From: Hybos culiciformis
Lineage: Eukaryota; Arthropoda; Insecta; Diptera; Hybotidae
Reading direction: 5' to 3'
DNA length: 64,000 nt
Assembly (NCBI GenBank): GCA_964007475.1
Contig: OZ023274.1
Span: forward strand, 87,629,213 to 87,693,212
Positions 1 to 13,100 of this stretch are shown here, piece after piece. How positions within the stretch are numbered: the first letter of the stretch is position 1; the number at the start of each line of letters is the position of its first letter. The notes beneath the pieces were generated by a model. It worked only from the letters and a program-made list of their open reading frames with translations, was not told the origin of the DNA and ran no database searches. The translations under genes were made by a program, and so were the position numbers.

Positions 1-1621
1 TAATAAGAACTAAATTTTTAATAAAAGTTAATTATATGAATCAAAATACTGTCGTCCGTCCGTAATAAATTTTATAGCAAAGCAAAAGGATTAAATAGAT
101 ATTATTGGATTTTACTATTATCGTTTAATATAGAGAATAAATCGTTATTCGTGCAAAAAATCTCAATCAAAACATAACTTGATTATATTTAACTTCTTTT
201 TTTTTTAAATAAATATCCCTTTTATATGTAGTATTTAAATAGAATTAATTAAGTTGGAATATTCATGAGTCGAAATTAATTGTATTTAAATGTCGGTCCC
301 TGATTATTTTTTTTAGCAACAAAAACTAAACCACAAATTTGTAAATTCTTAATACTATAGTGTAGTTTCCTTGGCGATAAATTCTTTATTTCATTGAACA
401 TTTGACTGTGTTACACAAATGAAAAAAAAAGTTATATTTTTCATTTTCTCTATACATTTCTTGATTAATCAAAGATTTTGTGTTTTTTTTTTAATTTCCC
501 TTTTAATTTAATTGCTCATAAAGCTATTAAAGATGTACAAATATTATAGTTTTCCAATTAATTTTTCCAATTAAAAAGAGAAAATAAAATTTTGCTGAAT
601 TAGTTTTTTTTTTTAAAGTTAAATACATAAACTATTTATTTTCAGACTTAAAAAAAGGGTATATACCACAATTTTAAGAAACATAAAATATTAATTATAG
701 TTTCTTAAGCATTTTTGCTGTAAACCTCTACAAATACTATTATAAAATAAATCATACTAAAGCTTCAGATTTTTCAACATCAGGAGGTTAAAAGCGAGGG
801 AAAAATAAAATATGTACATAAATTTTACATTCTTTAGCTGGATGTGGTATATAATGAATTCTTGTTAGTGTAGAAACAAAAATATATAAAATTTATATTC
901 AATTGTTTTCAATTTTATTTAAAACTCAAATAATTTAACCGACTTAAGTGTGATTAATGCCAATTTAGAAAAAAACTAATAATGAGCAATGTTAAAACCC
1001 TTTTTTACGCAATTACATAAATTTATATTATTTTTAAGATTAAGTGAATTTCAAAGATCAACAAATTTTTAAGTACTGTTTAAGATCTAAAATTCTTATT
1101 AAATGCTTAAAATTTAGATATAGTTATGTGGCAAACATTTAAATAATTCATAATCTTATACTGTCAAAATATTTGTATTCAATCATTTAAATTAATTTTT
1201 TCAAAATCTTTAGCGTAATATACATATTTTATTTCTCTGGAAAATCGATTTATTTTGATTCATTTAATATTTTATATTTTCTGATTTTATCATTTAGATA
1301 TTAGTAGATTTTCAGAAATAATATATCTATGTATTTCAGGACATAGATAGAAAGATAGGATTAAAAATAGAATTTCCATAATAACGAAAATCTTTTTAAT
1401 TTATATATTTTCTTTATCTGATTTTTCAAATTAATCCTAAGAAAAATAAATATCGTCAAAAGATATTTTTTAATAAGAAAATTAAAAAAAATATTATATA
1501 TCTACGTACTTATTACCTAAATATGAAATAAAAAAAAAAATTGGCTAAAAATATTTACAAAAATCCAAATTCGAATATAAATTTCTTTATCAAAATTAAA
1601 AAAAAAAAATAAATTTTATAG
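1..1621. other. AT-rich stretch without recognisable gene
   Basis: No open frame, RNA gene or repeat boundary is supported here. It is homopolymer-rich AT sequence. It could be intron or intergenic DNA upstream of the small exon candidate that follows. Confidence 0.5.
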
Positions 1622-1693
1622 GATGGCAAAAAATCTTCTAAGAAAATCAAAGAAGCTGAAAATGCTATTCAATCAAAAAATTCTGAATATTTG
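1622..1693 (+). CDS. Candidate internal exon, unidentified gene (24 codons)
   Basis: A 72-nt open block lies between a good acceptor (TTTTATAG) and a consensus donor (GTAAGT), phase 0 at both ends. It would encode a lysine-rich, charged segment beginning DGKKSSKKIKEAENAIQ and ending SEYL. The block is clearly less AT-rich than its surroundings and has no stop in this frame, which is why it stands out. The protein family is not recognised. It may belong to a plus-strand gene entering from the left whose later exons could be at 6874 or 9801, but this linkage is inference. Chance occurrence remains possible. Confidence 0.4.
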
Positions 1694-4600
1694 GTAAGTA
1701 AATCAGAATACAAAATTAATTGATCTGGAAAAATGTTTTGCATTATTAACATAATATTATACCCCTTTTATAAGTACAAAAAAAAAATTGCCCGCATCAA
1801 TATTTCTAAAAAAAAAATTATAAATAAATAGAACCTTTTCTGCATACAATTGTTATATACTTACCACAAATATAAAAAAAAATTGTTTATTAGACTTCTT
1901 TTGAATTTTTATCCTTTTAACCCTGTTATATCCTTATATACTTAGTTAGGAATTTATAAATTGTGTCCAGTGATGATGAAAATAAAAAGAAATTTTATGT
2001 GTTAAAAAAAAAATTTAAGTAGAATTTTATTGAGAATTTGTTGTAAACACGTTATTCCACCATTAAAACAAATCTCTTTTAATTTTAACATAGTCATAAA
2101 TTGATATTATTTGTGTATAATTTTGTTTTGAGTTTTGAGTCTTCAATTATGCTATCAAAGTGCTTTAAACTAAACTTAAACATGAGTTAAACGGTTTAAT
2201 GCTTATTAAATTGGCCTTTCAACAAGTTGAAATATTCGCTACAAACGTATAATAAAATAAGTTGAAAAGCTTGCCTCCTAAAATTCTTTCAACATTCCTA
2301 AACACTATACTCAACTTTTATAGTAATCCACTTATACAAAATATCAAAATGGTTTCGTGTTTTTCAATCCGGTTGAAGGATTTGTTAAAAACACTGTCAA
2401 CAAGTCTACAGATGAATAAATTTTGAATCGACCAACTCAAGTTGAATAAACATTCAGCTCGTCTGTAGCATGTATTTATTAGAGAGGTAATCACTTCAAT
2501 TGAACCTTGTTAAGTTTACTCTTAGCATAAAACCATCAAAAATTTCGTTCTAACTAACGTAAAGAAAAAATTCATTGAATGCATTTCCAAGACTAATTTT
2601 CTTAAATTATTAATAAAAGTAAACATTAAATGTGAAGAACATAGATATGAAAATTTAATTAAAACTCTTAAAATAGATTTTATGATATTATTGTAAAAAC
2701 ATAATTCTTCATTTTATCTCTTTTTATTATAATTTGTATTTGTTTATGTGTAAACAAAATTGTTAATATGGTGTATTTTTAATACACATCATAGTACAGT
2801 ACATAGTAATCTGCTTTAAAGGATAAAATAAATAATCGTCTTAACAACTAATATAATCTGGTTGTATTCAATATTTTCAATTAAAACTGAAAACCTACTT
2901 TTTTTAACTAAACTAATAATAAAATAATAATTAATTAGTTTTTTATAAATTAAAAAGTTGTTAATAGCCACTTTCTTGCATTCCATGTATATGCATTGTA
3001 CATATAAAATATATAGGTTTATCTGGGGTTTATGTTAAATTTTGTATTTCGAACTCACTTTAAAATTTAATGGAATATTTAACACGACTGCTTTTTAAAC
3101 TAAGGGATTTTCTTGCTCATTTGACAAAAGTTAAATAAATTGTTATAAAGCCTATTTTCTTTTAATATTTTTACAGATATATAATAGGGGGCAAATGTTT
3201 TAGTTTCAGCAAATACGCATAATAGAATATTGTTTTTGTCATTTTTAAGATCAGCTTATAATTTTGTATACACATTCTATTAACATGTTGTCAAATTTTT
3301 ATATAAATGTTTTTCATTAAAAATTTATATCGAAACACATTTCGCATGCATGTGTTTTGTGATTTTATAATTCTGGCTTGTATTGATTGCTTTATTTTAT
3401 TCGCATTTTGATTCTATATAAATTTAAAAAAAACCCTCAATTGAATGTAAAAATTTATATTTGAAATGAGGTTTTTTTTTATTTTTAACAAAAATTGTGA
3501 ATTCGATTAAAAAAATAAATTCCATTTATGCACAGTCTGATCATTATTGTCATCATATTTGTCATTTTTGTCAAAGTCATCATATCATAAACAATTTATT
3601 TGTAAACTTAAAACATTTCAAATGAAAAACATAATATTATTAAATTTTAAATTGCACAAATCTGTTTACAAAGATTCCAATGTAAATTTTTTAAAACTCT
3701 TACAAAACTTTATTTATGTTTCAAATAATAAAATTTAAATTAACAGTATTTTGCACTACATATTATATATATATAACTTCACAAGCACAAAATAATATTT
3801 AACAACCACATAATAAAATTTATAAAATATTTTAATAAAATAATAAAAGTTTGTTTTAACACACTATTACAACATAAAAAGTATTATAAATATTTTCAGA
3901 GTTTTATGCTGAAGAAAAATATAAAAATATTTTAATGGAAAAATTATGCAAAAGTTTAATTGTGATCCTTCAAAAAACATCAAGAGTTATTGATAGTCGT
4001 TTTTAAAAATTTGATTAATTAATATGTAACAAATAAGTGTTTAGGAACTCGATACGCATACCGTAAGAAAATTGAGTGATTCGTTAAATTTTGCTGTCTT
4101 AACATGAAAATTATATTCAGACAAATTTTCAGAAATTTTGAAGTTTTATTCAAAATTCACGATTCACTAGGTATAAGAATTGAAAATAATAGCAACACCG
4201 TATGTACAATATAATTTTATCCTCCATTTAAATTATCCTTAATTTTAATCCAAACAGTTTATATTCAACATAAATCTATAATCAAGGTAAAAGTTCAATT
4301 TAAAAAAAAAACATAAATATAAATAGAATATAATCTGCCATCGACATCACTTCAACACTCGCAATATAAAATTACTTCAAAAGCTGCTAACATTATGTTT
4401 GTTTTTATGTTAAAATAATAATAAAATTTAAAATTCTAATTACAATAAAAATATGCAACGAATCTGCACTAAAAGGTAAAATTATTAAATAAAAATATTT
4501 TTTGAATATGGTTCTACTTATGCGTACCGATAATGTAGGTTGATAATTGAATTGAAACGAAAATGCAAGAGAAAGCATTCGGTTGCACTTTTATGAATCT

Positions 4601-5823
4601 ATTAATGTACAAAATAATTAAATTTTGATAGCAACCACAACTAAAATTTATAAATAAATAGTTAAATTACATTTTTCACTTCAATGAAGTCAGGACTTTC
4701 AGAACATGATTTTAACAATAACAATCCTGTTACATTATTTAACTTTTAACATTATTTTTGAAACTGAAAATTATAATTTCTTTTCTTAGCAATATAAACT
4801 AAACATGTTAAATATTCAAAGAAATTTTTATTTTTATCCAGATTTTGCATACATTAAAATTTAAATGGATTTATACAGTTGAGCAATATGCATTCATGGT
4901 ACATATTTCTAAACACGATACAATTTGCATAGTAAAATTTCAAAATTATTTATAGTGTTAATATAGTTTCATTGCGTTGTCGAAATCTTATAAAAGTATA
5001 TGGTGTTTACGTAAGGTAAACAAGTAAATTAACTTGATATCAATTACTAAAAAAACATAGGTAAATTGGACAAATAAGTTCAGTAATAATAATTCGATAC
5101 ATTTCTCAAACAATTCTTGATATTTTATCCAAAACGAATATACATACGATTATATTTTACTTTAAATTTATGAACATATTTTAATTTTGAAGCTGAGATT
5201 TAAAAGCAAAAAAAAAAAGTAAAAAAATTAAAGTTACACTATTTTATTTTAAATATGTACTAAAAAATAGAAAATAAAACTCGATATAATTTGCAAATCC
5301 ATAAGGACATAATTTTTTTATATCAAAACTATAATATAAAAATGAAATTTAACTAAAAAAATAAAATCATAGGGTTCTCAGAAGAACAATATTGGTCTAT
5401 TTCTTCAATAATAATCGAGGTTTCACTTCCTCCCGATTACATATTTTGAAATTTTGTATGCTTTTTAATCTTGTATAATTTTGATCAAAATTTAAAATTC
5501 CACTAGCTTTATTTTGTCAACAATTAAGTTTGAAAAACCAAAATTTAGTTACCGACGAAACTGCGTCACCAATGACTTGGATATTACCGAATATTGTATT
5601 GTCACCGAAAATAAGTGTAAGTGCAAAATTTCAGCTAAATCGGTCAAATATTAGTCGCAAGACAGAGTTTGTGTTTTAAATAAAATCGTGTAATAATATA
5701 AAGTTATTTTACGAATTAACAATACAATTTGTCTAATGTGCAAATAAGCACATTCAAATTGTTCATAAATATCTGACATATAAAAGAGCAATAAAAACTT
5801 ATTAAATAATACGTCATACAGTA
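1694..5823. other. Non-coding AT-rich stretch
   Basis: No gene is supported. A small inverted repeat (ACCCTC near 3435 and GAGGT near 3469, each with an A or T run) occurs. The segment at about 5530-5665 (ACCGAC..., then GTGCAAAATTTCAGCTAAATC) resembles in wording the repeat unit near 15700-15830. It may be a degraded copy of the same dispersed repeat. Confidence 0.5.
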
Positions 5824-6655
5824 ATCTATATCAGTGATGCCAGATTGAAAATTTAAAAATCCCTACAGCAAGCAAAAAATTTCCCTATTTTTCCCTATGT
5901 TATATAGATAATTTTCCCTACATTTTACCCTACATTTTTTTTTAAAAAAATACTGATATTTAGTTTTTTTTTTCAAATTTTTTAAATAAAAAATTGATTT
6001 TTCATGTTTTTTTATGATATCTTTTTTATTTTTATATATCAAAAATTTACAAATTTATTTTCAGTAACATTTAGATTTAGCATTAATTGTATAAAAAAAA
6101 TAATCATTATTATAAATTTTATAAATTTTACTAAACAAAAAAAAAATCATTAAAAAAGTTAGGAACATATACTCTCCTCAGAAATGAAACAACGTATGAT
6201 ATTTATACGTCATTATTAGATAATAGCACCATTCGATTCCTCGTACTTGATTTTATAAGTACAACTATTTTGCAATATTCTTAATGTTGATTAAAATGTG
6301 TTTTTTAGATGAAAATTTTACGTTACTTGATATTTTTCCATACATTTTTTTTAATTTTCAAATCTTTAAACTCAATTACTCGAAACTATACTTTTCATTA
6401 TACAGCGTTTCATTTCTCAGCAGACGATATATACTTTATAGTATTAATTATATAAAAAAATAAATATTGCATTTGTAATTATTAATATTTGCAATGAATT
6501 TAAGAAAAAAAATATTGGCCAACCAACATGATAAAAAATCCCTACATTTTTTAACATTTGAAAAATCTGTCCCTTTTTCCCTACAGTGTCTTTTTATGAC
6601 ATAATTTCCCTACATGTAGGGAATATTCCCTACGTCTGGCATCACTGATCTATAT
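5824..6655. mobile_element. Non-autonomous hAT-type element with 8-bp target duplication
   Basis: The element spans 5832-6647 (816 bp). It begins CAGTGATGCCAGA and ends TCTGGCATCACTG, perfect terminal inverted repeats of the CAGTG type seen in hAT elements. It is flanked by a perfect 8-bp direct repeat ATCTATAT (5824-5831 and 6648-6655), the target-duplication length of hAT transposition. The subterminal regions carry many copies of TTTCCCTA in one orientation. No transposase frame is present, so it would have been moved in trans. The ends and the duplication are seen directly; the superfamily is assigned from established knowledge. Confidence 0.9.
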
Positions 6656-6873
6656 ACACTATAAACATTGTTCTGTTCATGAAATAAAGAAATATACTAC
6701 ATAATTTACGTATAGTTTGATTTTGTAATACAAAGATTTTCCTTTTAAAAAACCAGAATTTTTTTTAAATAAATTGCGAAAGCTCGTGTAATAATGCATT
6801 TTTACACATCACATAATTTTCAAATATTCGTTATAAAAATAATAAATATGTATATATTTTTTTGTTTCTACAG

Positions 6874-7002
6874 TTTCGACTTCGTGATGGAAATCATGTT
6901 AAATTTATTCAAAGACTACTAACGTCAAACATACTTAAAATAAATATTATATTTACTGTACGACCATTTTTATACAAAATATTATACAAAATATTCTTCT
7001 AA
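6874..7002 (+). CDS. Candidate terminal exon, unidentified gene
   Basis: After a good acceptor (TTGTTTCTACAG) the frame stays open for about 42 codons to a TAA. It begins FRLRDGNHVKFIQRLL, a hydrophilic segment unlike random AT-rich translation, and then turns hydrophobic. If it follows the exon at 1622-1693 in phase 0, the join would read SEYL-FRLRD. The family is not recognised. It could also be an internal exon with an unrecognised donor, or a chance frame. Confidence 0.28.
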   Translation, partial: FRLRDGNHVKFIQRLLTSNILKINIIFTVRPFLYKILYKIFF

Positions 7003-7448
7003 AATATAAATTCGAATTTTGGAATTTTATAAATAATAATAAAAATGGATTTTTCTAAAATATTTGACAATTTTAAATACAATTACTTTTTTTTTTTCAC
7101 CAAAGCCTGACAGAAATGTTCAGAGATTGAACGGGGGACTTTGATATAAATACTATATATTTATGATAGGTTAAACTTTGATTTTTTTTATAACCTGTCC
7201 TGTGTAATATTAATTATACATTTCGACAATCATCGATATTCTATTAATTTTGTATTCTTCATATTCAGTGAAGTTTATTTTATTCACGTTCGTAAGGATA
7301 TATTTTTATTTATTTGCAATTAAAACTCATGAAACCGACATTTTTAGTACAATTTTTCATGATATTGAGTAGATTCGATGAAGTTGGTGAATTCTCGAAA
7401 TTATACATATGGTGAAAATTCAAAGAATTTATAAATTTATTGATTTAA

Positions 7449-7690
7449 AACACAATCCATAAAAACAAAGTTTTTAATATGAATCCTTTATATGAGAGGC
7501 CTCTGTTTTTATTGCCAATTTTTGATTTGTTGACTATTGTTGAAATATTCAATTGAATTATTTATATCACACTGGTACTAAATTAAATTCGAGATATAAG
7601 GAAAATCATTTCATCTTATTTAACAAACATTTTTTAATTTTTTTATTTCACAAAAAATTTCGACCAACCACTAAATGCAGAAAAAGCTCT
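7449..7690 (+). repeat. Dispersed repeat, copy A
   Basis: This stretch shares order and wording with 15477-15730: CATAAAAACAAAGTT, then ATCCTTTATATG, GAGGCC, TTTTTGAT, TGTTGACTATT, TTCAATTGAAT, TTTATTTCACAAA and AATGCAG. Both copies are on the plus strand and about 8 kb apart. No coding frame or terminal repeat is visible, so the element class is unknown. Confidence 0.7.
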
Positions 7691-8038
7691 TAACGACAAA
7701 AAATAAAGATATTAAACGTACCGTATTTGTTTATAAAAATTAATTTATTGAAAAGTTTAATTGTCTTTAAGTAACACCAAATTAATATATTGTAAATATA
7801 AATTTCTTTTCTTCTAATTTTTTTAATTCCCTAATAATCCATAATATAAATAAAATATTTAAGTGAAAAATTATTACTTTAAGATCTCCTAGGTAAATTT
7901 TTTTTCCAGCTACTATTGTGTGCTAATAATTACCCTTAATTATTGGAAATAAAAATTATGAAAATGTTAGTATTAAATATAAATTTTTCTAATTATTAAT
8001 TAAAAATTAAAACCTTTTGGCTGAGATATATATTCGAA

Positions 8039-8269
8039 ATGGAAAAGTATCTTTTAGTCAACTTAAATATATTTTTCTTTGGAATGATTCTTCAATTATT
8101 ATTTTTCTCTCAAATATCAGCAGTAGCGTTAACGAACAACCTTGAAAAATGTTGTGTTGATTATAGACGAAATTTCGATTATTATTATTCTAACTATTAT
8201 CTATGTACTTATCAATATCTTCTTAAAGAAATTGTTGGACTATGTGTCCATAATATTTATATTTTCTAA
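8039..8269 (+). CDS. Possible small secreted Cys-containing protein or exon (76 aa)
   Basis: An ATG-initiated frame of 76 residues has a strongly hydrophobic N-terminal third (FFFGMILQLLFFS) ending in a plausible signal-peptidase site (SAVA-L). A tyrosine-rich segment with a CC pair and two further cysteines follows. This is the layout of a small secreted peptide or of the first exon of a secreted protein. There is no family match from memory, and no polyadenylation or promoter evidence. Tyrosine runs come from TAT repeats, so chance in AT-rich DNA is a serious alternative. Confidence 0.25.
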   Translation: MEKYLLVNLNIFFFGMILQLLFFSQISAVALTNNLEKCCVDYRRNFDYYYSNYYLCTYQYLLKEIVGLCVHNIYIF

Positions 8270-9800
8270 TTTTTTTATAATTTTTGTATTCACATTTTGA
8301 GTTTTACTGTATTTTGATTTGATCGTATAAGTTGACATTTCAAATAAAATAAAATGAATTTTGATAAATTATATAAATTAATCCACAATCATATTAAATA
8401 TATATCATACGTGTATGTAGGTAAAATTTATATTCGATGGTCGTGTCATTAGAACAGAACAGAACTTTAACTTGAAGCATCTTGAAGTAATATAAATTTC
8501 AATTTATTGCTTGTACAAATAATTTTCGTGTCGCCAAATTTTTGATCATCGAAAATTATAGTGGTATTGACAATTTTTTTTTTGTTTCCAAATAAAATAT
8601 ATTCGACAGCAAAAATTTAACAAAATGTTTTTGTGATAAAATACATATTACAAATGTTTATTATGTATGGTTCAAAATATTTATATTGTTTTCAGGATAT
8701 CAACGTTTTTTTATATTTTTTGTAAATGAAATGTATCTTTTAAGTACCTATATTTATTTCGAATAAAATAAAATGCATTTTCTCGAATTACAAACATTTA
8801 ATACATATGTATACAAAAAATTTAATACAAAAAACTTGTGTTTTGGTTGCACTTAATTTTTTTTAGATATTATTATTATTATGATTATTCGAATCACAAA
8901 TTAATTTTGCTCTTAAAAAATTTTATGTATATATACAAAAATCGAAAATAAATCAATAACAATTTCAATTTCCGTGAACAGTTAAATATTGTAATCACTT
9001 TGACAATGATAAATGATATGATTTGAGTTGGGACTGTTGTTATTCCATAAAGTACACATGCATTCAGTACATTGTAACTAGTAGAATTAAATATCAATAT
9101 TCTTGTATACACCAACGCATATTGTTTTATTTTAATAAAGTTTTTCTTATCAATTTCAACATCACGTAAGAATAGCATTTAGAATTTTATTTTCCTTGAA
9201 ATTATAAAAACCAATAAATATATGTAAATAAATGTTTTTAATATACACGAAATGTTGGTACTTTATAAAACATATAATATAATTTCATTTTAAACAACGT
9301 CTTGTAAAAAGATTTTTTACTTTTATTTTGGAAACAAATGTTTTTATGCTCATTTGATATTCCATTCACATATCAACTTGCATTTTCCCAATATCGTTAT
9401 TAAAAATTGAAAATTGTCCCTCTATATATTAAAGTTTTAAAAAGTAAAAAAAAAAATAACTTATTGCAATTCTTTTAATTCTTTTATATATATAATTTTC
9501 CTTTTTTGTCTTAGTTTGGTTTTCGTTTTTTTTTTTTTAACAAAAGCTGAGCAGAAATCTATTTAAGTATACGATATATTATTCTTTTAAAATTACTTTT
9601 TAAAACTCTGATTTATCGTAAGCTCTGATGTATTTACATTAACGATATTTACAAATAAAAAAAATTTTTGATGGATCACAATCAGAATTCGTAATTATTG
9701 CATTTTATTTTCATTAAGGTTAAAATTTACAATTATACGCAATTTATTTGCAATTTGCTTTAAAAAAAATATTCATTTTTTAAAATTTTCACATATACAG

Positions 9801-10103
9801 GGTGACAGAGAAAATTCACAAGCTTGGTATAAAAATCACAATATCGTTCGAGTTAGCATGAAAGCTCGCCAAATGATAACATGGGTATTAGGTAAAGAGG
9901 ATTCAAAATTCAAAAATTGTGAAAATTTACAAGTCCTTTGAAGTCGAAAGTTAATTACAACACTTAGACCAACATTAATATCATCAAAAAAATTTGAAGT
10001 GATAACAACAACAACAACAGCAATAACAACAATTTCAGAACCAAATACAATAACTTCATGGTTTATTGATAATAATAATATTTTAAATAGTACTAGAGTA
10101 TAG
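9801..10103 (+). CDS. Candidate C-terminal exon with an in-frame TGA
   Basis: After the acceptor CATATACAG a frame runs 46 codons (begins GDRENSQAWYKN; contains VRVSMKARQMITWVLG) to a TGA at 9939-9941. It then continues in the same frame for 53 more codons to a TAG at 10101-10103. The second part is Thr/Ser-rich (a run of ACA codons, then ISEPN, TSWF). The first part looks like real protein; the family is not recognised. Three readings are possible: the gene ends at the TGA and the extension is 3'UTR, the TGA is read through, or this is a pseudogene. Upstream exons have not been securely linked. Confidence 0.45.
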
Positions 10104-13100
10104 GAAAACAAAAATATTTATTTATTATATATTATATATTTACATATAAAAACCAAAAAACATACAATACAATTTACATAAACATAACTAACTATAAATT
10201 CTTTCATTTATAATTAAATAAATGTATGTATAATAATTATTAAATTATGAAATTAAAAGAAATTTTATGTAATTGAATATTTATCTACAAACATTTTTAA
10301 ATATATAAATAAATATAAAATATGTAATTTTATAATAATAATAATAATATTTATTGAAATTATTATCTATTATTTTATCATTTACTTTATATAGGACATA
10401 TGAATTATTATGTAATTTTAAAATTTATTAATATTAATGTACATTATTATTATAATAGCTTTGTAAATTTCAAATAAAAAAATTAAAATAATTAATTATA
10501 ATTTAATTGAATAGATTAATATTAAAATTTGATAAAAAACAGTGAAAATTCAATAAAATTAATAAAAAAATCCTTATCCAGATGAAGAATTATTAAAATT
10601 ATATAACTTCGAGAATGTGAGATGATAACGATCTTATTCGATTAAAAACTAGAATATTTTACTGATTTTAATAAATTGAAAAGAAGAAATATTTGCTAAT
10701 TATTTTTTTAAATTATATCACTTTTGCAAAAATTATTGTAACTTGACAATAGTCAGAAATTTTTTTAAAAAAAAACGGCCCAGCTTGTGGATTAATTTTT
10801 GAAACAATGTTCCACTCACTTCTAGATAATGTGGCTCCTAGGCTCTAGACAATTTATCCCTACAAAATCTTATAATATTATAATAATTGTACCAAAAACT
10901 AAATCTGGAACTTCGAAATGTCTTCCATGTAAATATTTTATTCTACTGCTACTGTAAAAACCGATTTTCTGCGTTATTTCTTAATTAATTTTACTAGAAA
11001 TTACACGGACGGAAGATATTAATTTTATCGATTTTTTGAATTTATTTATTTTTGCACTTAGAAACATTCACTTTACGCAAAATAACTTTTTTGATTCTTT
11101 TTCATTTCCGAAACATACCTTCCAAAATTCCTTTGCGGTAGTAGATGTGCTCAAGGCATTAATGCTAATATCATATTAACAGAAATTTAATCAAATTCTT
11201 AATTTTCTATTATATCGAAGTTATTTAAAAAAAATTTATAATTTTTATATTAAGAAAATATATAGCTTAAAAATCTAAAAGGTAGTTTCACTATTGTACA
11301 TGAAAATTATCGCGACCAAATTATAGTTATAGATAAATTTTTTATTAAACTACAATTTTCCATTTATATCTTGTTATAGTACTATTTTATAAATAAATAA
11401 TAAAGCTTACACTATTCAACATACATTTTTTTTTTTTTTGAAATCTACTACTGTATATAATATAAAAAAATTTAAAATTAAATATAATAGAATTAATTAT
11501 TACAAATTTCCTTCGAAAACAATTTATGTCAGTTTTATACTATTATATTACACTATACTTATACATCATGTACTATACTTAATATTTACATCAAAAAAAA
11601 AACATTAAAATGTCAAACGAAAGGTCAATTATTTATAAGAAATCAGAATTTTCATAATGATTGATGTTTATCATAACTTTTGTCCCAAATTTAAATAAAA
11701 TTAAAAAAATAAAAATTTCTCAGGCATTCCTTAAGGCTAAAAGTCAAATTTAATATCAACCAAAACTTAGAACAAGAAAAAGCCCTGAAAAAAAATGTTT
11801 TGTTTATTATCGAAATAATTACAGAAGTCTCTTCTACAATCCCCAATGGTCAAACAGTTTTCAATGTTGAGCTCTATTTAGGGATTTCAACTGTAATGTT
11901 AGCATAAAAAGATGATTTTCAAAAAAAAATATACGCATCATATATGTTAAGAATCTATAAAAACATGAGATTAAGTACATGTCAAACCTTTCGTTTTATT
12001 TCATTTTTTTATTCAATATATGTATGTATTTATGTCTTCCATTAATTTATTTAATTATGAATATTTACCATCTAATATAATTTTCAATTAGAATTTGTAC
12101 TTTTAAAAAATCCTTGTATAAGTCATTCATTTATAAGAAAAATATTGTATACATTATTAATTTAATAAAGAAAAATGTTTTGTTTATAAAATTATTTTTA
12201 ATTGGTTTTCTAAAATAAAAATATAAAATAAAAAAATAATAAACAAATATAAAAAAATAATGATATCTTTTATTTTTGATAAAATTGAAATGGTATTGAT
12301 TATCCCTTAGTTAATTATTTTAAATTTCTAGGATTCTAAATTCTATATTCTTGATTCTCGTGACTAAAAATGTCATTAAATAAAAACTATATATTGGATT
12401 ATAAAGTTTTATTACTATTATAACAATGATTTTTATTGATTAATAAGTTAGTCGATGACTTAAAAAAAAAATTAATATTAAACTTTTGTCATAAAACTTT
12501 TATTCATGTTTTGAATTGCATTTTAATGCAAAATATTGAATTTTAGATACACTTAAAGTTTCATTTTTATCTTTGAAGTTTGTTTTATTGAGTTACTTAA
12601 AAAAAAAAACTAGTTCGAAATAAGATTTATTAAAAAGTTTTTAACAAAAAAGTAAGGTAAATAATTTTTTAAAAAAATCAAAGAAATTTTTTTAAATTAA
12701 ATTATTGAAAATGTTATCAATATTAACCTAAATTTGTTGATTTAGTAACAATAAGAATTCAATTTTTTCACTTATCTAATTATTCTGAATCAAAATAATT
12801 TTACCTTAAAAACTAATTTGGTATAAAAAGCGGGAAAAAAACCAAAAATGAAGGGGTTCAAAATAAATTATTTTAACTTTCAGATACTAAAAGAAACATT
12901 AAGAATACTATTAATTAGGTATAGACCCTAAATACAAATGTTACAGAGCTAACATAATTTAAAATTTTAATTAGTCGTTGTATCAAGTTCTTTAATTTGA
13001 CTTAAAAACCACATTTGATCCCAAATTCATATTATTTCGGTCTTCATAAGATGACGTAAGTTTAACTCTAGTTACGTTCTGCAGAATTGTACATTGTAGG

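Noticed and set aside
8894..9178. Minus-strand 94-aa frame with hydrophobic stretches
   Set aside because: Ile/Phe/Lys/Asn-dominated translation expected from AT-rich DNA; no splice, promoter or family evidence.
9836..10111. Minus-strand 91-aa open frame
   Set aside because: It is antisense to the plus-strand exon candidate at 9801-10103, which has a splice acceptor and more protein-like composition; the Val/Ile runs are the reverse of Thr/Asn codons.
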